Positions 23,294 to 34,838 of a stretch of DNA of 64,000 nt are shown here, in pieces. The DNA lies in NCBI GenBank assembly GCA_900074885.1, contig FJUW01000001.1, positions 496,001 through 560,000 of the forward strand, read 5' to 3'. Every line of letters begins with the position of its first letter. Positions within the stretch are counted from its first letter, which is position 1. The position numbers and the translations under genes are program-made. Below the pieces are notes generated by a model, which saw nothing but the letters and a program-made list of their open reading frames with translations, searched no databases and had not been told where the DNA came from. This DNA is from Rhynchosporium graminicola (Eukaryota; Ascomycota; Leotiomycetes; Helotiales; Ploettnerulaceae).

Positions 23294-24092
23294 CTATCGT
23301 CTATCTCCACCTGGAGGTCCTCCTGGTCCTCCTGGCGGCCCACCCATCCCCTGCTGTGGTGGAGGGAACTGGAAATTCGGTGGCAAGCCACCGGGTGGTG
23401 GGAACTGGAAGTTGGGAGGTAGTCCGCCTGGAGGAGGGAATGGTAGTCCGCCTGGAAAGGGTGGCATAGGCATTCCGCGGCCACCTGGTGGGGGAATCAT
23501 GCCGTTTGGTGGAGGCATTCCGGGCATACCCATAGGAGGCATACCAGGGAGGCCAGGCATACCGAACGGTGGTGGTGGGATGCCTTTGCTGTTTGTTAGT
23601 ATAGATCTGACCTGCCTGTAGGACATGTTGGGGAGACGTACCTCCTGGGAAGGGGAATGGTGGTGGAGGAGCATGAACGCCAGGGTTTTGTCCGAGCATA
23701 GGATTCGAAGAGGACTGGCCTTCTGCGGCGTATGAAGAGGTGATGGAATCGATGACGGATTGGGCTTTCTCATGACCGATTTCTGGAGCTAGGTTAGCTG
23801 GCTGCCATTGGAGCATTTGGGTGGAAGAGAGGCCTGTACGTTGGTAGTAGTCGACTACATTACGCAGGTGGTTTCGTCCAGTGTTATGGGCCTTTCGTAC
23901 ACTCATCGAGTCGTGCGTGAGGTACACATCGCAATAATCGCCTGGTTGAAAGTCAGTTTCGTTCGAGCTGTGAGCTATTGGGTTCGAGATGGAATTGAGA
24001 TGTTGCGCCGAAGGTCACCTACAAAAGACTGTTGTTGTATGTTAGCAGACGAGGGCAGCTTGAGTGCGACGAAGGGAGTTACATTTTGGCAT
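23294..24092 (-). CDS. yhc1: U1 snRNP protein C (U1-C), with a 6-nt microexon
   Basis: Zinc-finger subunit of U1 snRNP that stabilises 5' splice-site recognition. Five exons in order: 24092-24083 (10 nt), 24028-24023 (6 nt), 23941-23840, 23782-23642, 23583-23294; 182 residues. The N-terminus [17 protein letters not shown] followed by [19 protein letters not shown] is the family C2H2 finger (two Cys, two His). [13 protein letters not shown] follows. The C-terminal half is a Pro/Gly/Met-rich tail with a duplicated [12 protein letters not shown] unit. The family start MPKFFCDYC appears only when the exon TCTTTT at 24023-24028 is included between two introns of 54 and 81 nt. Both have canonical ends and good branch points (GCTAAC, ACTGAC). 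Skipping the microexon keeps the frame and gives MPKCDYC, losing only two Phe. The last intron's acceptor (23584) was chosen for frame. Confidence 0.93.
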
Positions 24093-24394
24093 CTTGTAAG
24101 ATTTCTGTGCTTGAGGCGTGGACTTGTAATAGTGATTTCGTTGACAATTTGTCTTCTTTCGAAGTCACAGTCGATAACAATCGAGATTCATCTCACGGCT
24201 AATTATGTAAGCAGCGCAGCCTTGTCCCCCTGTTCGCGGTAGCAGCATCCCTGCGCCAAAAAGACCACGTCTAAAGGCCCCTAAACTGCACAGCATTCAC
24301 AGTACGCGACAGGCTGGCAGTAGAACAGTGAAGAACCTCGAAACACCCTCAAGAATCAGCGCACGACACGACATCGTCTCCCTCAATTAGCAGC
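24093..24394. promoter_or_regulatory. Divergent promoter region, U1-C / erv25
   Basis: 302 bp separate the two divergent start codons and contain no open frame of note, so both promoters must lie here or in the first introns. No specific factor site is claimed. Confidence 0.55.
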
Positions 24395-25228
24395 ATGACA
24401 CTCTCACAACCCATTCTGCGCGCGCTTTGGAGCGTGCTCTTTTTCCTATCCTCTGTACAGGCGCTTAAATTCGACATCGAGGCTTTCAGCAAAGGGGACT
24501 CGAGGGGCACGAGATGTATCCTCAATTACGTAGCGAAGGACACATTAGTTGTGGTTACAGCTACAGTTGATGGGACGAAGGGCGATGGTATGGTTTTGGA
24601 TATGCATGTGAGTGATTACAGTGATTGGTCTAGGATGGAAAGGAACTGATATTCAGCTACAGATCCAGGATGCGCTTGGAAACCAATATGGGAAGCCCAA
24701 AGATGTAGTGGGTGAGAAGAGGATGGCATTTACTTCTCATGCGGATGCAACATTTGATGTCTGCTTCGAAAATTACTTCTCCGGCAGTAAGTGACGCCCT
24801 TTGACATATTCCTGTTCAAGAGGACATGGTGGTAACAAGTCTATGATTAGCTGCCGGAGTTTCGCATCCCCACCGTCACATCGAACTCGACATCGACATT
24901 GGTGCAGATGCCAAAGATTGGTCTGCCATTCAAGCAAGCGAGAAGCTGAAGCCTGTTGAGACTGAGCTGAGGCGCATGGAGGAGATGGTCGCCGAGATTG
25001 TTTCTGAGATGGATTACCTACGGTATCGCGAGCAGAAACTCAGAGATACGAATGAGAGCACGAATAACAGAGTGAAGTGGTTTGCTTTTAGTACTATGGG
25101 CATGTTGGTTGCATTGGGAGCATGGCAGGTCGTTTATTTACGGGCGTACTTCAGGTATGGTTTAATACAGATGGGAAGTCGGGACTGCGTGGCTAACAGT
25201 GATTCAAAGGTCGAAGCATCTCATATAA
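24395..25228 (+). CDS. erv25: p24-family cargo receptor Erv25
   Basis: Type I membrane protein of COPII vesicles, which works in the p24 complex with Emp24, Erp1 and Erp2 in ER-Golgi cargo selection. Four exons: 24395-24607, 24663-24786, 24851-25154, 25210-25228; 219 residues. Parts in order: signal peptide ending SSVQA; GOLD domain with the two cysteines (RCIL and DVCFEN) and [33 protein letters not shown] and a coiled coil ([40 protein letters not shown]); one membrane span ([21 protein letters not shown]); a short cytosolic tail RAYFRSKHLI with Phe and basic sorting residues. The last exon codes only the final residues of that tail. The acceptor at 24662 is preferred over one 6 nt upstream because it gives the family reading HIQDALG. 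Its start lies 302 bp from the divergent U1-C start, so the two share a promoter region. Confidence 0.95.
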
Positions 25229-25856
25229 ATCTCCGGACGATGCAAGCTGGCGCTAGAATAGGATTCTTCTACGGCAAGACGGATGCGTTATGAGCGGATG
25301 TAAGAGTAGAAAGATGTTTTGCGGAACCAGAATGACGAATTGCTCTATCTTTATCGGGGCAATCACCTGCTTTGCAGATAACGGAGCGGATGACTAAATA
25401 GGAATAGGGACACGAAGCACATCACTACCACAGTACTTCTGGATCACTTAATAGTATGGTGTCTGGAACAGGAAACGGTTTCAGTTGTCTTCAGCAAAGG
25501 GCAGCTCGCTAGGCAATTCTTCGAAACTGTTGAAACTTTACGAGATAGCTTAGAAGATAGCTAGCAAGTGGCGGTAGTTTTGAGGTCATCAAATACACAC
25601 AGATTTAAAAGCAAGGCATTACGAAAATAGTTCCCCACTGGAGTTATAAAGCAATCCGTCCACCACTGATTTTGACTGTACATTCGGTAAAGCACACATA
25701 CATGGGACCATAAAGTTCGGAATGTCAGCCCTCCAGCCTTCCACACCTTGTTGGCTTCGACATTTTCACAGTTTTGACTCATTGCTTCATCGTCAAAATT
25801 AGTATTTTTTACTAGCTACAGATCCGACCCAGGGAATTCAATGAACCAGTCATTGC
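25229..25856. other. Intergenic between erv25 and the GFA relic
   Basis: 3' flanks of two convergent genes; no coding region supported. Confidence 0.5.
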
Positions 25857-26369
25857 TTACGAAGGTGGCATGGTATCAAAAGTCTGAGCAACCTCCTTGA
25901 CCCATGGCGATCTGGCCTTCCCATAGATTTCCGCTCCTGGCTTGAGCTCCTTTGCGCTACTAAGGAGTCCAGTTCGCACGACGATGTCGTTGCCCATGAC
26001 TTCTTGATGGTGGTAGACGTGGCTGGTGCAGTTTGGGCAATAGTAGCAGGTGACTGATTTGCCTATGATGCGGGTAAGCTGATATTCGCTTTTATAGGTC
26101 TGAGGAGTAGGGAACGTACCAGAGTCACCTTTGTAGGAATATGCCTTGACGCCACCTTTGGTGATCTTTAAATTCTCCTTGGGAACAATCTGGTTCAAAG
26201 AGTAGGATCCCCCTCCGAGTGTTTTGCAAGTATCACAATGGCACTTTGGAAGTTAGCAGGATTCCGAGACTTGTCCTCAAGAGTAGCATACCAAGATGTG
26301 AGCACGATCGTTGAGCTTGACATCCTATTCAGTTTGGCCACAATGGCACTTTCCGTGATCGATAGACAT
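25857..26369 (-). pseudogene. GFA/CENP-V-type (Mss4-like) zinc protein with a nonsense codon
   Basis: Member of the glutathione-dependent formaldehyde-activating (GFA) family, a small zinc-binding fold. Three exons in order: 26369-26292, 26243-26120, 26062-25857, together 136 codons including the stop. The zinc ligands are all there: CHCG at the start, CHCDTC after the first intron, and CPNC in the third exon. The introns are canonical (48 and 57 nt). The only lesion is a TAG at 26327-26325 (codon 15), in GQTE-stop-DVKL where relatives commonly have Trp; TGG to TAG is one G-to-A change. No downstream Met gives a product with the first Cys pair. It could also be a base-call error or be read through, in which case the gene would be functional. 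True substrates of fungal members are mostly unknown. Confidence 0.7.
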
Positions 26370-27955
26370 AATAATTTGGGCTAAAAAGGTCTTCTTGAAT
26401 TCTTTTTCGGGTTGTAAGGCTGTTCAAAAGCGACTTTGAGCACTTGCTTCTGGTTATATACCACTCTCCGAGTTATCGAATGGAGGGGTATCGAGGCTAC
26501 GTCAGCCATAGGGACGCCTGGGGGAGTCTCCCATTCGGGCCCATACTCTTTGAGGGGCTCATCAGAACATTAGTGGTCTTTTGCGGGCCCCAGATGTCTT
26601 CCAATGGCTGACAGTAACCCTGTTTGAGGGGAAGCTCTACACGCAGGTCCAGCTTAAGGCTTTGATCGGTGTCGGATACCGAGTTACAGGCCGCTATATG
26701 CATTCCCATTTGGCAGCAGCCTCTAGAAACTTCGAAGGGCACGTTTGGTGAGTAGATCGAACCCTGCAATGCACCGACTTGATACAAAACTGTCAGATAG
26801 CGATGAGCTCGACGTCGTTGGTGACTGGACGGGCTGTGTTGAACTATCCGTCGGAATTGAGATACCGAGAAGTGTCCGGACTCAACTCCTCATCTGCAGG
26901 ACCAAGGACTGTGACAAATAACGGGTCGAGGCGAAGGAGATTCGTCTCCGACGAAGCGATTTGGCAGGCTCGCTGGAACTCTTCATTGAAGATGGTAAAT
27001 CGGAATAAGGTGACCAATAGCCGATATCGCTCTATCTATTGTCGTGAAACATATTTGTGACTTTGAATACGAGTTTCAACAGTATCTAGCAGGGTCTTAC
27101 TTACCGAGACGAATTTCCTGCGCTTCGGATTTTGCTCTGAACACGACGAGGCCAAGGTATTAGAGAGGAAAGTCCAGATGCGAATCGTATCACCAATTAT
27201 TCATTGGCGAGGTTGTACTGAAATCCTGTTAATGACATGCAAACAAAAAATCTAGAGAAGCATTGCTCAATAGTGAAGCACTAACCCAAAACTGAATTAC
27301 TGAAGTGAGAAACCGGTGTATACAGTCACGATAGTTCTTGTGAATGGCGGAAACACGAGGAGCGAGATTGAGATGTGTTGAGTGGAGGGAAAGGTTAAAT
27401 CAGACCAGGAGCAGAGAAAGGTAGACAGGAAATCTGTTTCTATGTACTCGGAAGGGCGCCATCAAGGTGTTCGAGACTGAACGACTGAAGGCCCAGATCT
27501 GCAATTCGAATAAGAGAGTTGGGAGTAGCTTAGTATTCAGCATCGTCGGAAATATCAGCATAGTTCATACAATTTTGTTATTGAGTAATCTACTCGCATG
27601 CGTCACGCCTTCAAAGACATCCCCAGTGGCTCCCTGGACACGCCGAAGCGTTTCCCGTCTAGTAAATTATAGAAGTAGAGGCAACAGATCTCTTGTGTGG
27701 ATAGAACTAATAGAAGCTTTCGATCCTTAAATGTGAAAGAAGCACTTCGTACATTGATCTTCTAGTTTGTAAACATATGATAACTTTGAGGAGTGTAAAT
27801 AATGCGGCCTCGTTTCCATCAGAGATGTCCTAAGGAGGCTAGCTTCAAAGTCTTATCGATAAAGTTAGCGTGGCTTGCGGCTCGTAATTTATTTTTCATG
27901 AAGCCAAAGTTTTTCTAATGCGACAATCAACAACTAACACTCCTCCAATAAAACC
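26370..27955. other. Intergenic with an unrecognised decayed segment
   Basis: Minus-strand frames here contain protein-like stretches broken by stops and frame changes (see the separate relic entry at 26497-27060). Right of 27.1 kb I see nothing but the promoter side of the Has1 gene. An 87-codon frame at 27467 has no family features. Confidence 0.4.
26497..27060 (-). pseudogene. Unrecognised coding relic
   Basis: Family not recognised. Reading the minus strand, one frame gives FNEEFQRACQIASSETNLL then LDPLFVTVLGPADEELS, then a stop (after LNSDG at about 26850) and another soon after. A second frame continues with a 96-codon open segment (26787-26497) including SIYSPNVPFEVSRGCC and LDLRVELPLKQGYCQPLED. 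The amphipathic, Leu-rich composition looks like former protein sequence rather than random DNA, but no start, splice pattern or domain could be confirmed. It lies directly upstream of the damaged GFA gene, on the same strand. Confidence 0.3.
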
Positions 27956-29955
27956 ATGGATTCCGCCGAACTACACAGCAAGAAGCGCAAGAGGAAGCAT
28001 AGCAGCCTGAAAGCCGAAAAAGAAGATGCCATTATTGCGACGAATGGCTCTAGCCCACCAGCCGAGGAGGTCGAGGAGGTCGTGGTAAAGAAAAAGCGGT
28101 CCAAGGAGGAGAAAGCTCTTAAGAAGGCCAAAAAGGCCCCCAAGGCCATGGAGGAAGAGGACACTGTCGACGATGACGTGATTTTAGAAAAGCCCGACGA
28201 GGATGCCGCAGATGACGTTCAGGGGGTAGATGAAGCAGCCGACTTTCAATGGGAGGACGAAGATGAAGAGGATCTAGGTGATGGATCTGCGGACCTGGCC
28301 GAAGGAGCGCTTGCAAATGCAAACCTCTCATTACCAAATACTGGTGTCCAGGCGCAGAAGTTTAGCGAACTGAATCTGTCTGAAAAGACGATGAAGGCTA
28401 TCGAGGAAATGAAGTTCGAGACAATGACGGAAATCCAACAACGAGGAATACCCCCTTTGCTAGCTGGAAGAGATGTGCTGGGAGCTGCGAAGACTGGATC
28501 CGGAAAGACCTTGGCATTTTTGATACCTGCTATCGAGATGCTGAATGCGCTACGATTTAAGCCCAGAAATGGAACTGGCGTTATAATTGTCTCTCCTACG
28601 AGAGAATTGGCTCTTCAGATCTTTGGTGTCGCTAGAGTAGGTCCAGAAGCGATGGCACAGATCAGAAGATCAGATACTGACTACCCTGTAGGAGCTCATG
28701 TCGTATCATTCTCAAACCTATGGAATCGTAATCGGAGGAGCAAACAAAAGAGCAGAAGCTGAGAAGCTCGCCAAGGGTGTCAATTTGATAGTCGCGACGC
28801 CTGGGCGACTTCTTGATCATTTAACGGGTACTCAAGGGTTTGTATTCAAGAATTTGAAGGCTTTAATCATTGACGAGGCAGACCGAATCCTGGAGGTTGG
28901 TTTTGAGGATGAGATGAGACAAATTGTGAAGATCTTGCCAAAGGATGATAGACAGTACGTTTTTCCAAGTTAGTAACACAAGGTTACACATCTAACAAAG
29001 TTTCTAGGACAATGTTATTCTCAGCAACACAAACAACAAAAGTTGAGGATCTAGCCAGAATATCCCTTCGAGCCGGGCCACTTTATATCAACGTCGACAA
29101 TCAAAAAGAACACAGTACAGTCGAAGGCCTCGAACAAGGCTATGTTGTTTGTGACGAAGACAAGCGTTTCCTTCTCCTCTTTTCCTTCCTCAAGCGTAAT
29201 TTGAAGAAGAAAGTCATTGTCTTTCTCTCCAGTTGTGCCTGTGTGAAATACTACGCGGAGCTCCTCAACTACATCGACCTGCCAGTTCTAGATCTTCACG
29301 GAAAGCAGAAGCAGCAGAAACGAACTAATACGTTCTTCGAATTCATCAATGCCAAACAAGGTACTCTTATTTGCACGGATGTAGCTGCAAGGGGATTAGA
29401 TGTATGTTCCTTTATATTTCCTCCGACAACTGAAGTTCCTAATGAATCTAGATCCCGGCTGTAGACTGGATCGTACAATTCGACCCTCCCGATGATCCAC
29501 GCGACTACATTCACCGCGTCGGTCGTACCGCTCGTGGTTCCAACGGCAAAGGTCGCTCCCTGATGTTCCTCCAACCCTCCGAAGTGGGGTTTCTCGCCCA
29601 CCTCAAAACTGCCCGTGTCCCCGTCGTCGAATTCGACTTCCCAGCCAAGAAGATCGTAAACGTACAATCGCAGCTCGAAAAGCTGATCAGCCAGAACTAC
29701 TACCTCAATAAGAGCGCCAAGGATGGATATAGAAGTTATCTCCAAGCTTACTCGAGTCACAGTCTTAGAACGATCTTCGATGTGCATAAGTTGGATTTGG
29801 TGAAGGTTGCCAAGAGTTTTGGGTTCAATGCGCCGCCGAGAGTGGATTTGACGCTGGGTGCGAGTATGAGCAGAGATAAGAAGACACAGGGCAGGAGGGC
29901 GTATGGAAGTCAGCCCAAGCAGGGAGGGAGCTTCAAGAAAAGAGGCACGTATTGA
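27956..29955 (+). CDS. has1: DEAD-box RNA helicase Has1
   Basis: Nucleolar ATP-dependent RNA helicase needed for 40S and 60S pre-ribosome maturation. Four exons: 27956-28636, 28692-28954, 29008-29401, 29452-29955; 613 residues. The N-terminal about 115 residues are basic then acidic and contain nuclear-localisation-type clusters (KKRKRKH, KKKRSK). The helicase core follows: Q-motif region [26 protein letters not shown] (motif I), PTRELALQ (Ia), ATPGRLLDH (Ib), DEAD in [16 protein letters not shown] (II), [15 protein letters not shown] (III), then [18 protein letters not shown] (V, across an intron) and HRVGRTARG (VI). The C-terminal extension has [20 protein letters not shown] and [11 protein letters not shown], typical of Has1 (DDX18). 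Intron 1 is placed after AGA at 28636 to give the family reading IFGVARELM. Confidence 0.96.
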
Positions 29956-30499
29956 ATGAGGCGGGTTGGTAAAAGATGTTTTGGAGAGATGATACATTGC
30001 ATTATTGCAGGCGTTGTGTATTAGCAGCTTTTGCTTATGGCGAGGCGTCTGCGGCAAAAAGGCAATTGATTTTTGATTCCCTGATTCGTCGTGCTCAGCT
30101 GGTTCACGTTTCCCATCTCGTATGTTTATTGTTGATAATCTAGTATACTTTGAAAATCGCTTTTCAGTGTTTTGAAGATTATTGATTCATTGACTATGGT
30201 GGGTATAATTTCCGTTCTCTCCCTTCGCTCAAAATGAGTCACTGTAGAAGAATCTGCTCCAAATTCCCACTCCCAGTGGCTTCCTTCTGTACAGATCAGC
30301 GCGTTCCCATTTAGCACAATCTCCACCGTCGTGATCTGCATCCTACGTAGTGAAGCCCAAACTCAATTACTGACGGAGCAGCGCAATAGCATGCATATCA
30401 AGACAGTACAACCAACATCATGAATGAACACATGCTCAAGATCCGCAACTCCGCTATGACGCTCCAGTCAGTCATCTTAGGTTCATCATACTGCTTCAA
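29956..30499. other. Intergenic between convergent has1 and the JmjC gene
   Basis: 3' flanks only; nothing else supported. Confidence 0.55.
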
Positions 30500-33400
30500 C
30501 TAACTAAGTCTGACCCCAGCAGGCCTTCCCCGAGGCCGACCACGTCCTCTGACAGCCATAGTGCCACGAATAACCTTAGGTTCAAGAACCGCAGGTATGT
30601 CCCCATCGTCGTCGGAAGACCCACCTGAGCCTGAGGAGTTTACAGGTGGTCGAGCATCGTCCTCGGACTCCGAATCAGGACTGACCAGACGTACGACCGT
30701 TGGGCCTTTTCGCTGTGGAGAAGGTGGAGGCGCTACTGAGACAGATGTTGTCTTACTACTGGGCAGGTTTGCAGGAGTGGTGACCGGGGAAGGTTGCGAA
30801 CTGGAGAGAGTATGCGTAGCTTTATTCGCCGAATATGACGGCAGGGTGATTTCGATGGACGCCTGCTTCAGAATTGACTTCGGCATTGTAGCTGCTCGGG
30901 GCATTGTCGATGGAGTGCTTCTTGCACTGAATGGACCATAGGGAGCATTCGCACTTTCGATGGCCTTGTTGGAAACGATCTTGATGGATTTTCCCTTCAG
31001 AGCAAGTTTCTCTTTCAATGAAAGCATCTTTGGTCGAGCGGATTTGTTAGGCGATGGTGAGCGAAGATCCATTTGAGAGACAGCCTTCTTTGGTGCTCTG
31101 CCCCGAGGCTTTGGCGTAGATCTACTTTCAGCTTCGGCTTCATCAGAGTCAGAGTCGGCCTTCTGCTGCTTAGGTGGTCTGCCTCTTCGCTTAACTGATT
31201 GTTGGGGCAATGCGAAATCAGATTTCTCGCTAGGGTCTGCGGAAGAACTTGATTGTCCACGTGGTGATTCATCCTCTCCGCTGCTCAAATTGACGGCCCG
31301 AGGCTTCTTGGTAGTTTTGTTGACACGTACGACTGGGTCACCAAAAAGGCTGTCCTTGTCGCTCTCGTCGCTATCGCTGTAATTGATGGCGACACCACCA
31401 TCATCGCTATCAGACGCAGACTCGATTGGAACCCCAGCCACCTCTGAATTGGTGCTTGACCTGTCGTTTATGGCATCACTTCGCCTGCTGCTGACTCGCT
31501 TAGCAGATTGATTGTCGGGCACTTCCGCACTCGTATGATCTGCCGCCTTCCGAGTAAGCCAAGCTGACTTGCGGGGTGTCTTGATGGTATTAGATGCTCG
31601 CTCCCTAGCTGGGCCTCTGGGTCGGGCTCTCGTACCACTAGGTCCGGAGAAATTGTTTATGGCCTTAGCAGCGAGCTCAAGATCATCTTCTGGCTTGTCC
31701 GACTTGCGTTTGCGGCTATAAGCTGCTACATCATAAGCTGGCAGGAGGTTTGCTTCATCTTCTTCGATCGGTACTGCGTCTTCACCCAGGTCAGTGTATA
31801 TTCCTACCTGACCTGCACTACGACGAGGAAGGCGTTTCTCGGGTCTTGCGATGTCAGATTCGACCGTCTCGGCTACAGCAGCTCCTCTCTTGATCATGGC
31901 CGCCTTCTTCTGGCGTTTCGAAGTAAAGAATTCTTCTTCGGCAGTCACGTCATCTTGACCGATACGCTTCCGCTTCTTGATCTCTGGCTGCAGAGCAGGA
32001 TCTAGCAGGTCCGAGAGAGCCAGGTTGGGATTATGGGCAAGTGTGGGCTGCGATGGTTCGGAATCGTTCATGTTGGGTGGGTCGTAGACAATCTTATCGA
32101 TGCCATCACCTTGCTGATAATATCCAATACCCATCATACGATTTTGTCCAACATGAGATGGGTCTGGATATGCTGGCTCTGCCAGCTCGGAGAGTGGCCT
32201 GGCAGGAGGTGTTGGAGCGCGGGCTGGAATTGGTGTAGTGGACAACATAGGTGCAACTGGCGCAAGGAGACGAGACGGGTATTTTGCTGGCTGCGGGTTT
32301 GTCGAGTCGTAGCCATCGAACTCATAATTTCCATCCATTCCCATCCAAGCGTTTTGAATGTCCTCTCCCATGTTGACGTTGAATTCTTCATGACCATTGG
32401 GATTAGGCGTAAATACAGGAGGATCGTAAGGAATTCGATGTTGTCCATCGCCATTAGGAGCAGCATCGGCTGGAGCAGGACCGCGAAGTGACGGGTCAAT
32501 ATCTTGCATCTCTTTTGCGTGGTCGTCCAAAGATGTATTTGCCGCAGCATCCACAACTGTGTCCATAGTTCCAGGCGCAAATGGATCACCTTCGCCAGCG
32601 AGATAGCTATCGTCAATCGGTTCAATGCGGGCCTTTTCAGCTTCCGCCTTCTCCTTGAGCTTCTTCATCCGCCCACCATCTTCAGGATCGCCGTCATTAG
32701 TGTTTTTGAGCCAACTAAGGTTGGTTCTGGAGAAATCAACAAGACTTTCTACACTTCGATAATCTGCTACTCTCCGTGTATCGTGTCCGAGAAGTGTTCC
32801 TTTAGGTTGATATGCCTTCTGAACACCACCTTTCCGACACTTAGAACATGAGCAAATTTTGAGGCATCTCGGGCACTGCCAGTCTTTATCCTCCATGACC
32901 GTTTGAGGCATCAAGTCAAAAGCACGCCATAGAACCCCGTAACAGTATGCTGAATTACAAGTCGTACAGAAGGCGAGTTTCCAATTCCATTCCTGATGAA
33001 AACAGATATGGCAGGAATGAGTTTTTCCCTTGGTTGTGGGTACCCGGTTTTTCCGAATCGGACCTGCTTTCTTGCCCTTCCGTCTCTTGATACGTCCCTC
33101 ATCATCGACTTCAGGCTCGACGTCCGACATGTCCGGGGTCATTTCCTTCGGCTTTGTGATATCGGTCCACGGTCTACGCCTCAACTGCTCCTGGCAAACC
33201 TCGGCAATTGGCTTTCTGCCATATCGCTTTCTGGCAACGTCGAGGACTTGAGGAGATCTCATGGTATCGAAGAAACCGTCAAATTGAACAACCACGCCTC
33301 GCCACAGCTCGTAATTCTCGACTAGCACGTTCCAATCCCACTGCTCTACCCAGCTCAGAGCAGAAATACAAGCACAAGAACGGCCCATAGCATAGCAGTC

Positions 33401-34838
33401 CATACAAATGTCGTAAGTATCCTCTTCCCCATTTGTTCCGTAAAGAATACAGGATTTGCAGGTTAAGAATCGATTGAAGATATTCAGACGACAGTAGGAG
33501 CAGGTGATGTTCGAGTCAAATGGAACCATTTCAACGTCTGTCTCCTCGGGAAGTTTTGGCGAAAACATCTCGCTGACCAGAATCTCCTGCCAAAGGGAAA
33601 AGAGACGTCTAAAATCCTCAAGAAGCTGCTTGATGCGACCGTACTTCCACATTTTGGGTTCAATGGTATCTCGCTGAAGTAAGTCATAATACTTGACAAG
33701 CGTGTAGTAGACGATGGCCTTGCACTTGTACTGCTCGTCTCTGCAGACCATCCGACCTCGTGGAAGGGCTTCGTGAAGGGCCAACTCCAGGGTGTCGACA
33801 GTTGTGCGATTCCATGCAGCTTTCATGGTACGAGTTCCGCGGTTCCATACCTGATGAGGAGCAAGAGGCGGAATAAGAATCAAGTCGCCCTTTCTCTGCT
33901 CAACAACCCAAACATTGAATGGTGCCTTCTTCCAGGCGTTGACTTGAGCAAAGTGCTTCTCAACCTCCACATCGTGACCCAACATTGATAGAAAGTACTC
34001 CGAGACAAGCTCACGTTCTTTAGTCTCCGTCATGAACCAAAGTGAGCTGCCCTCTTTCTCCCCCTTGCTACTATCAGATGTTTCTACCATAATGTTGTGG
34101 CCAAGAGTTGCGCACATCTCGCGATGAGTTGGAGTATATGTACCTTCATGTCCGATATAACACATCATATTAAGAGCTCTCATCTCTGGTGGAAGACTAC
34201 TCATCAGATCACCAGCTGGAGCAACACCTTTTCCATATCGCATCTGACCATATTCGTTCGGCTCGAGTATTGCGCCATCTCCTCCGGTCCTTGACTCGAT
34301 GCAGTCGTTGAGGTAGAAAACACATTCCGGGATAGCGGACTTCAGTTGATCAGACCACGCATCGGGACAGTCAATATCTTTCAGGTATAGCCTTTGACGT
34401 TTGGGGTCGCGAAAGTTGTCTTTGGTGAATTGATTCGTGAGTTTACCCATGGATCTCAGGTAGTGACCCATGGTCATTGGTATGTTGACCTCATTGGGAA
34501 TGTCTCTAACTTGCTCGGCTTGAAAAATTATGTCAGCAAAATTCCCAAATGCACCGAAGCAACTCACGTTTAGTTCCCAAATTTGACTCTAACCATTCTC
34601 TACTAAAGAGCCAAGGAGGAAGACTCTCGCCCCAATCTTCAATGACGAGAGGTTTTCCGCTTTGTATAACCACTGCTAATATGAGTGCTTCGAAGCTTTG
34701 TATGGAGTGTTCCTTCAGCTTCTCTGTTGACAGTCTGGTGACATAATCAAAGTTATCAGTGCTCTCTACGAGAGTTTCCAGATTGAAGTCTGGCGATATA
34801 GGCACGAACTGTGCTTGAGGATGTGTCCCAGGAGCCAT
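30500..34838 (-). CDS. JmjC-domain protein with CDCA7/R1-type zinc finger and AT-hooks
   Basis: Nuclear chromatin protein, probably an Fe(II)/2-oxoglutarate-dependent oxygenase acting on histones or other proteins. Two exons: 34838-34568 and 34518-30500; 1429 residues, most of it in one exon. Order: an N-terminal region; a JmjC core with CYIGHEGTYTPTHREMCATL (His-x-Glu metal pair) and GDLILIPPLAPHQVWNRG (distal His), so the iron triad looks intact; a cysteine cluster (ITCSYCRLNIFNRFLTCKSC, DICMDC); a zf-4CXXC_R1 finger (HICFHQEW, FCTTCNSAYCYG, WQCPRCLKICSCSKCRKGG). A long disordered acidic/basic region follows, with AT-hook-like RRGRPPKQ, KPRGRAPK and, near the end, RGRGRPRGRP. The R1-type finger is the domain of CDCA7/MAO-A repressor proteins; fusion to JmjC is known in filamentous fungi, but its substrate is not established. 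The right-hand (5') end faces coq2, with about 850 bp between the start codons. Confidence 0.9.

Noticed and set aside
23160..23621. 153-codon Gly/Pro-rich plus-strand frame
   Set aside because: Antisense shadow of the Pro/Gly-rich tail of U1-C; repetitive composition gives open frames on both strands.
29296..30057. 253-codon minus-strand open frame
   Set aside because: Antisense to the last Has1 exons; Has1 motifs on the plus strand are unambiguous.
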